64,000 bases of DNA from NCBI RefSeq assembly GCF_017161265.1, contig NZ_CP031393.1, forward strand, positions 1,798,001 to 1,862,000. The letters are read 5' to 3'. Positions 25,090 through 33,813 of the stretch are shown here, piece by piece; the first letter of the stretch is position 1, and every line of letters starts with the position of its first letter. The stretch is from Treponema medium (GTDB lineage Bacteria > Spirochaetota > Spirochaetia > Treponematales > Treponemataceae). The translations under genes were made by a program, and so were the position numbers. The notes beneath the pieces were generated by a model. It was not told the origin of the DNA, searched no databases, and was given only the letters and a program-made list of their open reading frames with translations.

Positions 25090-27219
25090 CTAGTCGATAT
25101 CCTGATCTTCTACGCCTTCGACGACGCTATGCAGGTAATCGCAATCGGGGTTTACACAGGCTTTGTAGCTTCCGTTCTTTTTATCGTATTTTTCAACCAT
25201 AAACCAGCCGCATTTGGGGCACGCTGCGTTGATAGGCTTAAAATGAGAGATAAAATTGCACTTTGGAAAGTTGGTGCAGCCGAAGAATTCTTTGCCTCGC
25301 CCTTTCGCCCGCCGGGATACAATGTCCCCACCGCATCCGGGACGCGGACATTTTGCCAATGGGATAGATTTGGTATTACGACATTCCGGGAAACCCTCGC
25401 ACGCCAAGAAAAAACCGAAACGGCCGAGCTTTTTCATCATTCTTTTGCCGCATTTTTCGCACGTGAAGTTTGTCGGCTCATCGAGGCTTCCTTTCAAACT
25501 GCCTAAATGCGCCATCACCGAATCCACCTGTGTGATGAATGGGGTGTAAAAGGAGCCGATAATTTTTGACCAGTCGGCATTGTGTTCTTCTATTTCGTCC
25601 AGTTTTTGTTCCATACCGGCGGTAAAATTGACGTCGATCACATCGTTGAAGTTTGCGACTAGCAGATCATTGATTATTCTGCCGAGCTGGGTAGGAACGA
25701 GTTGCTTATTGGAGCGGTTGACGTAGTAGCGGTCGAGCAGTACCGAAATAATCGGCGCATACGTGGATGGGCGTCCGATGCCTTTTTGTTCCAACATCTT
25801 AACGATACTTGCATCGGTATAGCGGGCAGGTCCCTGCGTAAAGTGCTGTTCGGGTGTCAAACTGTCTACCGTCAGAATATCGCCGGTTTTTAACGCCGGT
25901 AACGTTTTACCTTTTTCTTCTTTTGAAAGGAGCAGATTGAGCACTGCATAGAATCCTTTGTCCGTTACCTTGGTAGAAGCCGTTCTAAAGACTGCATCTC
26001 CTGCGGAAATCTCATAGCTGAGCGTTTCAGTCTTTGCGCCGGTCATCTGGCTCGCGGTAAAGCGTTCCCAGATAAGGGTATAGAGGCGCAGCTGGTCGCG
26101 GTTGAGGTAGTCTTTCAGATAATCGGGTGTATAGTTACAGTACGTGGGGCGGATACCTTCGTGGGCATCTTGAGCTTTTGCTCCGACGCTGTAGAAATTG
26201 GGTTTTTCCGGTAAGAAAGCAGGATATTGCTCGCCGATCCACTTACGCACTTCCGCAAGGGCAACATCGGAGATTCGCACAGAGTCGGTACGCATATAGG
26301 TGATTAAACCGACGCGGCTTGAGCCGACGGCGATACCTTCGTACAACTGTTGAGCAATCTGCATCGTTTTACGGGAAGTAAAGCCGAGCCTGTTTGCTGC
26401 CGTTTGCTGCATCGTGGAGGTTGTAAACGGAGGCTTCGGATGGATGGTCTTTTGCGTGCTTTTGACATCGGTAATCGTTGCTTCTTTTCCGTGCAACACA
26501 TCGATAATCGCCTGAACCTCCCGTTCGTTTTTAAGCGTCGGTTTTTCTCCTTTATATAAAGCGAGTTGGGCGTTAAAGGCGGTTTTTCCTTTTTTAAAGG
26601 CGCCTTCAAGTGTCCAAAATTCTTCGGGGATAAAACTTTCTACCTCCGCTTCCCGTTCGCAGATAAGGCGCAGCGCAACCGATTGTACGCGCCCCGCGGA
26701 AAGTCCGTTCTTTACTTTTTGCCAGAGTAGCGGAGAAAGGTTATAGCCGACAAGTCGATCGAGTACACGGCGGGCTTTTTGCGCATTGACCTTTGCCTCA
26801 TCGATATTCATAGGATTCTGCACGGCTGTTTTAATTGCCTGCGGCGTGATCTCGTTAAAGACGATACGGTTTATCGGTACATCTTCGCATTTTTCCCGTA
26901 TTGCATTGCATAGATGATAGGCGATAGCTTCCCCTTCGCGGTCATTATCACTTGCGAGGAAGACATTCTTAGCATTTTTTGCGTCTTGCTGCAGCTCTTT
27001 TAAAAGTTTAGCTCTGCCGCGTACGGTTATATATTCGGGTTGAAATCCATGTTCGATATCAATTGCGATACGCGACTTCGGTAGATCGATCAGATGTCCC
27101 ATCGAAGCTTTAACCGTATAGCCGCTGCCTAAATACTTTTCGATCGTTTTTGCTTTTGCCGGAGACTCTACGATAATTAAGTTTGTTTTTTTTGTTTTTG
27201 TTGCGTTTTTTTTCGCCAT
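25090..27219 (-). CDS. topA: DNA topoisomerase I
   Basis: 709 residues. Relaxes negative supercoils. Toprim domain: IVESPAKAKTIEKYLG (about residue 15) and DNDREGEAIAYHL (about 111). SAGRVQSVALRL precedes the active-site segment LITYMRTDSVRIS with the nucleophile Tyr. Three C-terminal zinc ribbons are visible: CEKCGKRM, CPRPGCGG with CTNFPKC, and CPKCGWFM with CVNPDC. Its ATG is one base from the dprA stop and the recombinase follows, so the three form an operon. A basic Lys/Thr stretch (KKNATKTKKTN) opens the protein. Confidence 0.97.
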   Translation of the reverse strand: MAKKNATKTKKTNLIIVESPAKAKTIEKYLGSGYTVKASMGHLIDLPKSRIAIDIEHGFQPEYITVRGRAKLLKELQQDAKNAKNVFLASDNDREGEAIAYHLCNAIREKCEDVPINRIVFNEITPQAIKTAVQNPMNIDEAKVNAQKARRVLDRLVGYNLSPLLWQKVKNGLSAGRVQSVALRLICEREAEVESFIPEEFWTLEGAFKKGKTAFNAQLALYKGEKPTLKNEREVQAIIDVLHGKEATITDVKSTQKTIHPKPPFTTSTMQQTAANRLGFTSRKTMQIAQQLYEGIAVGSSRVGLITYMRTDSVRISDVALAEVRKWIGEQYPAFLPEKPNFYSVGAKAQDAHEGIRPTYCNYTPDYLKDYLNRDQLRLYTLIWERFTASQMTGAKTETLSYEISAGDAVFRTASTKVTDKGFYAVLNLLLSKEEKGKTLPALKTGDILTVDSLTPEQHFTQGPARYTDASIVKMLEQKGIGRPSTYAPIISVLLDRYYVNRSNKQLVPTQLGRIINDLLVANFNDVIDVNFTAGMEQKLDEIEEHNADWSKIIGSFYTPFITQVDSVMAHLGSLKGSLDEPTNFTCEKCGKRMMKKLGRFGFFLACEGFPECRNTKSIPLAKCPRPGCGGDIVSRRAKGRGKEFFGCTNFPKCNFISHFKPINAACPKCGWFMVEKYDKKNGSYKACVNPDCDYLHSVVEGVEDQDID

Positions 27220-28173
27220 TTATGGTGCTCCTTTCTCAAACAAAGGTAGTTGTATCTGTTGTTCTCTCTGTAAATACTGCAAAGTCGGATGCGCCCATTC
27301 ACGTAAAAGGTCGCTGGCGTGTTCCACCGGAATTGCACCGTCTTCAGCCAGCTTTTTGCAGCCGGCATTTTGCACGGAATCCTGCAGTCCGCCGTATACG
27401 CATACATCGCGTCCTTGCTCAAGGGCAAAATCCGCAGTAATGAGCGCTCCCGATTTTACCGGCGCTTCGACGACAACGGTTGCGCGGGCTAATCCCGAAA
27501 TGATCCGGTTTCGCTGGGGAAAGCGATAGGCGAGCGGCGGTTCTCCGGGTGCATATTCGCTGAGGATGCAGCCACCGGTTTCTAGTATCCGACCTGCGAG
27601 CCGTGCGTTGCTCTGCGGGTATAACCGGTCAAGCCCGCAGGCGAGCACAGCAGTTGTCAGACCTCCGCCCTCCAAAGCTCCTCGGTGCGCGAAGGTGTCG
27701 ATGCCGCGTGCCAGTCCCGAAATAACGGGGATACCGGCGTGTCCGCATTCGGTACCTAGCTGCAGCGCAGCCTTAATACCGTTCCCTGTCGGTCGGCGTG
27801 TGCCGACAATCGCTGCTGCGGGCGTATCTGTCTTCGGTAAAACGCCGCGGTAGTACAGTAAAAAAGGCGCATCGGGAATTTCCCGCAGCAGGGGAGGAAA
27901 GTCGGAATCATCGTAGAACGTTATGTTGATTCGGCAATACTTCATCAGCGATTCAGCTTTTTCCACTGCTTGCGGCAGTTGTTCGGGCTTATAACTGCGT
28001 GTGCGGAGTGTCCGCTGTATCAGCCTGCTCAGCGTATCTATTGAACTTACTGTAAGTGCTTGCAAAGTGTCAAGCGTGCGGGCAAGTAAAAGGCGCTCGC
28101 TGCCCTTTAGAAAAGAGCAATAAGAGAGCGCAATGTAGAGTTTCCGCCGTTCGGAATCGGTTTTTGTATTCAT
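27220..28173 (-). CDS. dprA: DNA processing protein DprA
   Basis: 317 residues. Loads RecA on incoming single-stranded DNA in transformable bacteria, and occurs in many that are not. The Rossmann-like core is clear: GTRRPTGNGIKAALQLG, GIPVISGLARGIDTFAHRGAL, LACGLDRLYPQSNARLA, QRNRIISGLARATVVVEAP and SGALITADFALEQGRDV. The N-terminal 80 residues hold a SAM-like helical part; no C-terminal winged helix is obvious. First gene of dprA-topA-xer. Confidence 0.95.
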   Translation of the reverse strand: MNTKTDSERRKLYIALSYCSFLKGSERLLLARTLDTLQALTVSSIDTLSRLIQRTLRTRSYKPEQLPQAVEKAESLMKYCRINITFYDDSDFPPLLREIPDAPFLLYYRGVLPKTDTPAAAIVGTRRPTGNGIKAALQLGTECGHAGIPVISGLARGIDTFAHRGALEGGGLTTAVLACGLDRLYPQSNARLAGRILETGGCILSEYAPGEPPLAYRFPQRNRIISGLARATVVVEAPVKSGALITADFALEQGRDVCVYGGLQDSVQNAGCKKLAEDGAIPVEHASDLLREWAHPTLQYLQREQQIQLPLFEKGAP

Positions 28174-28218
28174 TATTATAGTTTTTGTAGAATTCTATTG
28201 CCGATCAGTTGCTGACCG

Positions 28219-28938
28219 TTAGCGCCGTGCATTTTCTACGAAAGCTTTGTTGCGTTCGGCATCGGCGCGCTGTTCGGCGCTTCCGCTTGTTTTGATAATA
28301 CGGTCGTAGGCGGCAATTGCTTTTTCGTATTGACCGGTCATGTAATAAGCGCGCCCGAGTATGAATAAGGAGTCAAGCGGTTTTTTTTCGCGGGCGGCAA
28401 CCGGTTCCATAATCGTAATGGCATCCTCCGGTCGGTTCAATTCAAATACATAGAGAACGGACAGTGCATACACTGCCCGCGTATAGGTGGGGTCAAGTTC
28501 TACCGCGCGCTTATAGGCGGAAACCGACAGGTCGAAATATGCTTGCCGTTCGCCGAGGCTCATATTGGGGTAATCGAGGGTGCTTTTTGCGATAATAGCA
28601 GCGCATACGCCAATTTGATAAAACACATGCTGATTTTCCGGAAAGTATTCCAATGCGTTGCGGAAGGAATCGATTGCTTTTTTATACATCTTTTTGTCCA
28701 TATACCGGCGACCGAGGATTTTATACCAGATGCCAACCCGCTGCTCCATAGTCAAGATATCATTAACCTTTCCTTGATATTTTTTTATGGCCGATTCCAA
28801 CTCTTCTATGGAAGACGGATTTTTAACGCCCATCTCCATATCCTGCATCCGTCGAATAAAGGCATTATCCTTACAGGCAACACAGAGGAAAAGAACGGAA
28901 CACAATAGCCCAATATACGGAACTTTTTTTGATTTCAT
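28219..28938 (-). CDS. TPR lipoprotein
   Basis: 239 residues. Start at 28938 chosen because AAGGAAGG is directly upstream; the frame is open to 28971. A signal peptide with lipobox-like end (LFLCVAC then K) suggests lipidation. TPR repeats occupy about residues 65-225 (YKKAIDSFRNALEYFPENQ, YKRAVELDPTYTRAVYALS, YEKAIAAYDRIIKTSG). Probably a periplasm-facing adaptor; partner unknown. The 5' side holds the 29 bp direct repeats and hairpins at 28948-29125. Confidence 0.8.
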   Translation of the reverse strand: MKSKKVPYIGLLCSVLFLCVACKDNAFIRRMQDMEMGVKNPSSIEELESAIKKYQGKVNDILTMEQRVGIWYKILGRRYMDKKMYKKAIDSFRNALEYFPENQHVFYQIGVCAAIIAKSTLDYPNMSLGERQAYFDLSVSAYKRAVELDPTYTRAVYALSVLYVFELNRPEDAITIMEPVAAREKKPLDSLFILGRAYYMTGQYEKAIAAYDRIIKTSGSAEQRADAERNKAFVENARR

Positions 28939-28947
28939 GTAAACCTT

Positions 28948-29125
28948 CCTTAAAATTGAACAACTGAACAAAGTGTAAACTTTGGAAGTTGTTCAATTAG
29001 TGCGCGGAACGCGCGCATATAATCTACGATGTTTGCCGGACGGCAAACTCGAAATTACATTAAGGCACACCATCAGTGTGGCTTAATGTAATAGCTCCTT
29101 AAAATTGAACGACTGAACAAAGTGT
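28948..29125. repeat. Hairpin cluster flanked by 29 bp direct repeats
   Basis: CCTTAAAATTGAAC-type direct repeats at 28948-28976 and 29097-29125 differ at one base. Between and overlapping them: AATTGAACAAC/GTTGTTCAATT (28954-28998), TGCGCG/CGCGCA (29001-29017), GTTTGCC-GGAC-GGCAAAC (29031-29048, framed by CGATG and TCG as in R1 and R4), and ATTACATTAAG/CTTAATGTAAT (29054-29092). The rest of the 450-base gap between 28939 and 29388 holds no gene that I can see, only the antiporter promoter. Confidence 0.7.
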
Positions 29126-29314
29126 CCATCAGTTGATGAAGTATTCTTATATATCTTTGTTTGATTGTCAATATTACGGCGTGGGCAATCTCGTCAGACT
29201 CCTTTTGAAAATATGTGGGCATCTTCTTTGTTGCTGCGAACAAATGAGTTTTTTTTAGCAGCCCTGCAGCATAATGAAATCGTGTAGTTTTTGCTTAACT
29301 TTTTCCGCAAAATA

Positions 29315-29343
29315 TTGCGATTCCTTTTCTTTTTTACTATAAT
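29315..29343 (+). promoter_or_regulatory. Promoter of the antiporter gene
   Basis: TTGCGA (29315-29320), 17 bases, TATAAT (29338-29343); the leader is about 40 bases and ends with CCGAGGAG. Confidence 0.65.
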
Positions 29344-29388
29344 GAGGTCTCAAAATAGGGAAATACTGGTTAATCCGAGGAGTTGTTT

Positions 29389-30645
29389 ATGTCTGCTAAG
29401 GAAATACCGATTGAAGAAATCGCTCTGCAAATTATCCTTTCCGTCGGAATTATCGTTATCGCTGCAAAATATCTCGGTCTTTTGGCTAAAAAAATCAATA
29501 TTCCGCAGGTTGCCGGAGAAATTGTTGCGGGGCTTTTATTGCGGTATCTGCCTTTTTTCCGTAATTTTGGTGGAGTCGAACCGAATATTATTTACGCTGG
29601 AACCAACCAATTTATCGAGTATATGTCTGAAATCGGTGTTATTCTAATTATGTTCTCAGCCGGATTAGGTACTAATTTAAAATCGCTGGTTAAATCCGGT
29701 GTAAAATCCACCGTGATTGCTGCCTGTGGTGTTATAGTACCATTGGTTTTAGGCACGGCTATGGCATTGGGCTTTTGGGGTTTTGACGGTTTCGGGACGC
29801 CTGTATTTTATCAAGCGCTGTTCATCGGTACTATTTTAACGGCAACTTCGGTCAGTATTACCGTTGTTGCATTGAAAGAACTGGGCAAGATAAATTCGGA
29901 AGTCGGGCAAACAATTATCAGCGCTGCAATCATTGATGATGTCTTCGGTATTATTGTATTAACAGTTGTACTCGGCGCAAGTTCCGGTACGGGCGATTAC
30001 CTCGGACTGATGATAAAAACGGCAGCATTCTTTGCCGCTTCGTTGGTCGTGGGATACCTTATTTACCGAATTTTTAAATGGTATGATAATAGGCATCCGC
30101 ATACCCACCGTATCCCGATTTACGGGTTGGGAGTTGCGTTGATTTTTGCCTATTGTACAGAACGCTTCTTCGGTATCGCCGATATTACCGGTGCGTATGT
30201 CGCAGGGGTTGTATTTTGCAACTTGCATGATGCCTCCTATATGGAACAAAAAATAGACATCAATTCGTATATGTTTTTTAGTCCTCTCTTTTTTACCGCT
30301 ATCGGACTTAAAACGGACTTAAGCGGACTGAATATGAGCTTAATATGGTTTTCGATAGCTTTTGTGCTTGTCGGCTGTATCGCAAAAATCATCGGCTGCG
30401 GTGGTTCGGCACTGGCTTTGGGCTTTAAGCGACAGGAATCGCTCCAGATAGGGCTGGGAATGATGGTGCGCGGAGAAGTTGCCCTCATCGTAGCGCAAAA
30501 AGGACTTGCCGTCGGTATGGTGAAGGCTGAATATTTTGCACCGGTTATTTTACTGATCATTGTTTCTTCTATGATTGTGCCTATTTTACTCGGAAAAGCA
30601 TTTTCGGAAAAAAATCTGCCCCCTGCAGGGACACCCGCCATATAG
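29389..30645 (+). CDS. Cation:proton antiporter (CPA2/Kef-like)
   Basis: 418 residues with about 12 hydrophobic helices. CPA2 features: AKKINIPQVAGEIVAGLLL near the start, GVILIMFSAGLGTNLKSL, SVSITVVALKELGKINSEVG and AAIIDDVFGIIVL, whose DD pair in the core transport helix is typical of electrogenic Na+/H+ exchange. No C-terminal TrkA_N domain, unlike KefB/KefC. The start at 29389 follows CCGAGGAG. The methyltransferase begins six bases after its stop. Confidence 0.88.
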   Translation: MSAKEIPIEEIALQIILSVGIIVIAAKYLGLLAKKINIPQVAGEIVAGLLLRYLPFFRNFGGVEPNIIYAGTNQFIEYMSEIGVILIMFSAGLGTNLKSLVKSGVKSTVIAACGVIVPLVLGTAMALGFWGFDGFGTPVFYQALFIGTILTATSVSITVVALKELGKINSEVGQTIISAAIIDDVFGIIVLTVVLGASSGTGDYLGLMIKTAAFFAASLVVGYLIYRIFKWYDNRHPHTHRIPIYGLGVALIFAYCTERFFGIADITGAYVAGVVFCNLHDASYMEQKIDINSYMFFSPLFFTAIGLKTDLSGLNMSLIWFSIAFVLVGCIAKIIGCGGSALALGFKRQESLQIGLGMMVRGEVALIVAQKGLAVGMVKAEYFAPVILLIIVSSMIVPILLGKAFSEKNLPPAGTPAI

Positions 30646-30651
30646 CAGCGT

Positions 30652-31275
30652 ATGGATACGGTATTTTTCGATTCAAAAGCGGAACAATGGGATGCACACC
30701 GCACGCGCGTATTGAGAGCGGAAGAGATATATAAAAAAATCATCGCTGAGATAGGCGTTCAGTCTTGCAACAAGGTGCTTGATTTCGGCTGTGGGACGGG
30801 CTTGCTCGGATTTCATTTTATCGATCGCGTAGCTGAAGTATCGTTTGCCGATATCTCTGCCGGTATGCTGGAACAGGTACGCAAAAAAGCTGCAATGCTT
30901 CGGAGTGGCAATATAAAGACCATCGATTTAACGGAGCATACTGTTACGGAAATGTACGATATTATCGTTTCCCTGTTGGCGCTTCATCATGTTGAAGATG
31001 TAGAAAAAACGGTTTGCCATTTGGCTTCTCGTGTTGCCGAAGGCGGATACCTCTGTCTTTCGGATCTTGATCTTGAAGACGGGAGTTTCCATTACCCTGA
31101 TGCTGCACCCCATAACGGCATAGACCGGAATGCAGTTCTGAATGCTGCCCGTAAGAGTGGTATGTATATTATTTGTAACAAAACGGTATATACTGCGCAA
31201 AAGATTATCGATGGCACTGTAAAAACATATCCTATTTTTTTAATCATCGGGAAGCGGGATGCTAACCGCATATAA
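30652..31275 (+). CDS. Class I SAM-dependent methyltransferase
   Basis: 207 residues. Motif I is VLDFGCGTGLLGFHF (about residues 42-56); an acidic residue at the end of strand 2 lies in VSFADISAGML; motif IV region YDIIVSLLALHHVED. The fold is that of the UbiE/Methyltransf_11 group; substrate unknown. It follows the antiporter by six bases and is probably co-transcribed. A terminator lies at 31392-31422. Confidence 0.82.
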   Translation: MDTVFFDSKAEQWDAHRTRVLRAEEIYKKIIAEIGVQSCNKVLDFGCGTGLLGFHFIDRVAEVSFADISAGMLEQVRKKAAMLRSGNIKTIDLTEHTVTEMYDIIVSLLALHHVEDVEKTVCHLASRVAEGGYLCLSDLDLEDGSFHYPDAAPHNGIDRNAVLNAARKSGMYIICNKTVYTAQKIIDGTVKTYPIFLIIGKRDANRI

Positions 31276-31283
31276 GGTGATAA

Positions 31284-31318
31284 GGCATTTCTAAAAACGG
31301 ATTGTTTTTTAGAGGTTC
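31284..31318. repeat. R5 repeat (CTAAAAAC/GTTTTTTAG hairpin)
   Basis: GGCATTTCTAAAAAC...GTTTTTTAGAGG. Similar words occur at 33122-33156 and 36067-36096, flanked by AGAGCATCTCTAA or its complement. Confidence 0.5.
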
Positions 31319-31391
31319 CCTATAATATCAATACACCTTGATTTTTTTCTTATAGGTACGATATGTTGTACTCATAAAGCTTTTATTAAAT

Positions 31392-31422
31392 AAAAGCCGT
31401 ACAAATAGCACGGCTTTTATTC
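31392..31422 (+). terminator. Terminator after the methyltransferase
   Basis: AAAAGCCGT, nine-base loop, ACGGCTTTT, then ATT. Directly followed by an R3 repeat. Confidence 0.65.
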
Positions 31423-31467
31423 GTGCGGAGGGTTTAATACCCCGACGCTCGAGTCGGGGTTGTTGAT
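31419..31467. repeat. R3 repeat, intact copy
   Basis: ATTCGTGCGGAGGGTTTAAT, then CCCCGACGCTCGAGTCGGGG and TTGTTGATT. Same sequence and same placement after a terminator as at 15559. Confidence 0.75.
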
Positions 31468-31476
31468 TTTAACCAG

Positions 31477-31579
31477 AGTTTGCTCAAGCGCAAACTTGTA
31501 TATCATAAGCACGTTCTCACTTCGTTACGAACGTGCTTAAAAAGTCAATCGAAAGTTGATACTTTCTTCTTGACTTTTT
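31477..31579 (+). promoter_or_regulatory. Tandem hairpin leader of pepC
   Basis: Four stems in a row: AGTTTGC/GCAAACT (31477-31496), AAGCACGTTC/GAACGTGCTT (31507-31538), and AAAAAGTCAA/TTGACTTTTT (31539-31579) enclosing GAAAGT/ACTTTC (31551-31566). The last ends in a T-run and is followed within four bases by AGGAG and the pepC ATG. It could be an attenuator or a terminator for upstream transcripts. Confidence 0.5.
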
Positions 31580-31592
31580 ATAGGAGTTATAT

Positions 31593-32927
31593 ATGAATAT
31601 TTCACCTGAACTTTTAAAAAAGTTTGAAAGTGACTATCGTGCAGACCCGTCGAATGCGATTATTGCAGGGGCTGTCGCCAAGAGCGGTATCGAGGACGCA
31701 TCATTTAACTATGATGTCCGCCGCCGCCACAATTTTTGCTTTTCTCACGAAACGGAGCGCGGAGAAATTACCAATCAAAAGAAGAGCGGCCGCTGCTGGA
31801 TGTTTGCTTCGTTGAATGCCGCCCGTGTAGAAATAATGAAAAAGCTTAACTTGGAAACCTTTGAGCTTTCCCAGAACTACACGCTGTTTTGGGATAAACT
31901 CGAAAAATCCAATTACTTTTTTGAAAGCATTTTGGAAACCCTTGACGAACCGCTTGAAGGACGGCTGCTCGCGCATTTGCTGGCTAATCCTATTCAGGAC
32001 GGCGGGCAGTGGGATATGTTTTCCGGTATTCTGCAAAAATACGGCGCTGTGCCTAAGGATGTGATGCCCGAAACCTTCCACTCTTCCGATACGCGCTTCT
32101 TTGTTGCCGAATTAACCCATCGCCTCCGCAAATATGCGCAGCTGTTGCGGGACGGGCACAAGGCAGGAAAGTCTATCACAGAGCTTCGCACAGACAAAGA
32201 AACCTATCTTTCGTATGTATACAGCTTTCTGGTTAAGGCGCTCGGTGAACCTCCCCGCGTATTCGACTTTGAATGCCGCGATAAGGATAAGAAATTTCAC
32301 AAAGCAGAGCAGATTACCCCGCAGCAGTTCTTTAAAGAGTATGTCGGCTGGGATTTAAACAATAAAATCAGCTTAATCAATGCGCCGACGGCGGATAAGC
32401 CTTACGGCAGAGCTTACACGGTAAAATTCCTCGGTACCGTGAAAGAAGCTGAGCCTATTCACTACATCAATGTGCCGATCGAAGTACTTAAAATGGCGGC
32501 TATTGAATCGATTAAGGCGGGTAAGCCGGTCTGGTTCGGCTGCGATATGGGGCCGTATATCTGCCGCCCCGAAGGCATTATGGATACCGAAGTATACCTC
32601 TACGATAAAACGCTCGGCGAACTGCCTGAGTTCACCAAAGCGGAACGGCTCGATTACGGCGATAGCCTGCTTACTCACGCAATGGTGTTGACCGGTGTCG
32701 ATCTGGATAAATCAGGGAAGCCGATTAAATGGCAGGTAGAAAATTCGTGGGGCGACGAATCAGGCAAAAAGGGAATGTTCTCGATGTCCGATGCGTGGTT
32801 CGATGAGTATACCTATCAGATTATGGTAGAAAAGACCTTTGTTGAGCAAAAATGGCTCGATGCTTTAAAACAGCCGCTCGTACAGCTTGAGCCGTGGGAT
32901 CCGATGGGCGCGCTGGCACGGATATAG
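31593..32927 (+). CDS. pepC: Aminopeptidase C / bleomycin hydrolase (C1B)
   Basis: 444 residues. Cytoplasmic papain-fold aminopeptidase forming hexamers in the family. Catalytic Cys in KKSGRCWMFASLN (about residue 68), His in LLTHAMVLTGVD (about 363) and Asn in WQVENSWGDE (about 384). Start MNISPELLKKFESDY follows TAGGAG. Full family length. Preceded by the tandem hairpin leader; followed by an R6 hairpin (33000-33027). Confidence 0.95.
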   Translation: MNISPELLKKFESDYRADPSNAIIAGAVAKSGIEDASFNYDVRRRHNFCFSHETERGEITNQKKSGRCWMFASLNAARVEIMKKLNLETFELSQNYTLFWDKLEKSNYFFESILETLDEPLEGRLLAHLLANPIQDGGQWDMFSGILQKYGAVPKDVMPETFHSSDTRFFVAELTHRLRKYAQLLRDGHKAGKSITELRTDKETYLSYVYSFLVKALGEPPRVFDFECRDKDKKFHKAEQITPQQFFKEYVGWDLNNKISLINAPTADKPYGRAYTVKFLGTVKEAEPIHYINVPIEVLKMAAIESIKAGKPVWFGCDMGPYICRPEGIMDTEVYLYDKTLGELPEFTKAERLDYGDSLLTHAMVLTGVDLDKSGKPIKWQVENSWGDESGKKGMFSMSDAWFDEYTYQIMVEKTFVEQKWLDALKQPLVQLEPWDPMGALARI

Positions 32928-32999
32928 GAAAGAGGGTTATCAACTCGGATTTTACGATGATTTTTATTCCGAAGGAAGCGGAATCTAAATCTAAGGAAA

Positions 33000-33027
33000 C
33001 TGTCCAAAAACTTCAGTTTTTGGACAG
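33000..33027. repeat. R6 repeat (CTGTCCAAAAAC hairpin)
   Basis: CTGTCCAAAAAC, loop TTCA, exact complement, preceded by ATCTAAATCTAAGGAAA. The same unit is at 38941-38988; a weaker relative is at 38665-38691. Confidence 0.65.
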
Positions 33028-33121
33028 CCCCAAAAGCTTATAGCCAAAAACTTTCCCCATATTTTTCTTACAATCAATAAGATGCGAGATGTAGAAAATT
33101 TGATGAATTTATCATATAATA

Positions 33122-33156
33122 GAGCATCTCTAAGAACTTGGGTAGATTTTTAGAGA
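33122..33156. repeat. R5 repeat upstream of the VapBC module
   Basis: AGAGCATCTCTAAGAACTT followed by GGTAGATTTTTAGAG, forming a CTCTAA/TTAGAG hairpin just before the VapB ribosome site. It may act as a leader structure for the toxin-antitoxin pair. Confidence 0.5.
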
Positions 33157-33175
33157 ATTGTATAGGAGACCATAT

Positions 33176-33388
33176 ATGCCTTATACAGTTTTAGAAAAAG
33201 AACTTGCAACGCTCCCTCATGCTGCAATAAGTGAGGTTCTTGATTTTATCCGCCTGATAAAATTGAAATTTCCTGAAGAAGATGCTATTTCTGAAAAGAA
33301 GTCTCTTTTTGGCGTTTGGAAAAATGAACCTTTTTATATGTCTCCGGATTTTGATGACCCTCTCGAAGATTTTGCGGAGTATATGTAA
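33176..33388 (+). CDS. VapB-like antitoxin (DUF2281 type)
   Basis: 70 residues. The start at 33176 follows AGGAG. The N-terminal part (LPHAAISEVLDFIRLIKLKF) has the helix of DUF2281-type antitoxins, and the acidic, aromatic tail (NEPFYMSPDFDDPLEDFAEYM) is the usual toxin-binding end. Its stop overlaps the start of the PIN toxin by one base (TAATG), the normal coupling for such pairs. It neutralises the toxin and probably represses the operon. Confidence 0.82.
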   Translation: MPYTVLEKELATLPHAAISEVLDFIRLIKLKFPEEDAISEKKSLFGVWKNEPFYMSPDFDDPLEDFAEYM

Positions 33389-33777
33389 TGCAGTATTTGC
33401 TCGACACTCATACAATTCTTTGGTATTTATTCGGGAATGAGCGATTGTCGAAAAGCGCTAAAGATATCATTGAATCTAATGTTTGTTTTTACAGTTATGC
33501 CTCATTTTGGGAGATTTCAATAAAACAAAGTAAGAAAAAATTGGAATTTACTCATACCGTATATGAAATAGATGAGATGTGTAGACGCGCCGGATTTAGA
33601 AAACTTCCGATTACACTTGATGATTTCAACAGAATTCGAAATTTGCCGTTTCAAGATAATGTAAAACATAATGACCCATTTGATAGAATTTTAATCTCAC
33701 AAGCACTTGAAAACGATTTAACAATCGTAACTACGGATGGAAATATTCCGTTATATAATGTAAAAACTATTTGGTAA
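33388..33777 (+). CDS. vapC: PIN-domain toxin (VapC family)
   Basis: 129 residues. A predicted RNase of the type II toxin class. The first acidic residue is Asp6 in YLLDTHTILW; further expected acidic residues are in FWEISIK, HNDPFDRILISQA and IVTTDGNI. AT-rich compared with neighbouring genes, consistent with acquisition. It has no promoter of its own and depends on the antitoxin gene. Confidence 0.88.
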   Translation: MQYLLDTHTILWYLFGNERLSKSAKDIIESNVCFYSYASFWEISIKQSKKKLEFTHTVYEIDEMCRRAGFRKLPITLDDFNRIRNLPFQDNVKHNDPFDRILISQALENDLTIVTTDGNIPLYNVKTIW

Positions 33778-33813
33778 AAGATAGAAAACCTAACGTCTGT
33801 TTCAAAGCTGTAA

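Noticed and set aside
29190..29290. Further R2 copy near CAGCCCTGCAGCATAATGAA
   Set aside because: Only a short similarity to the R2 left arm; no terminal repeats or partner arm found.
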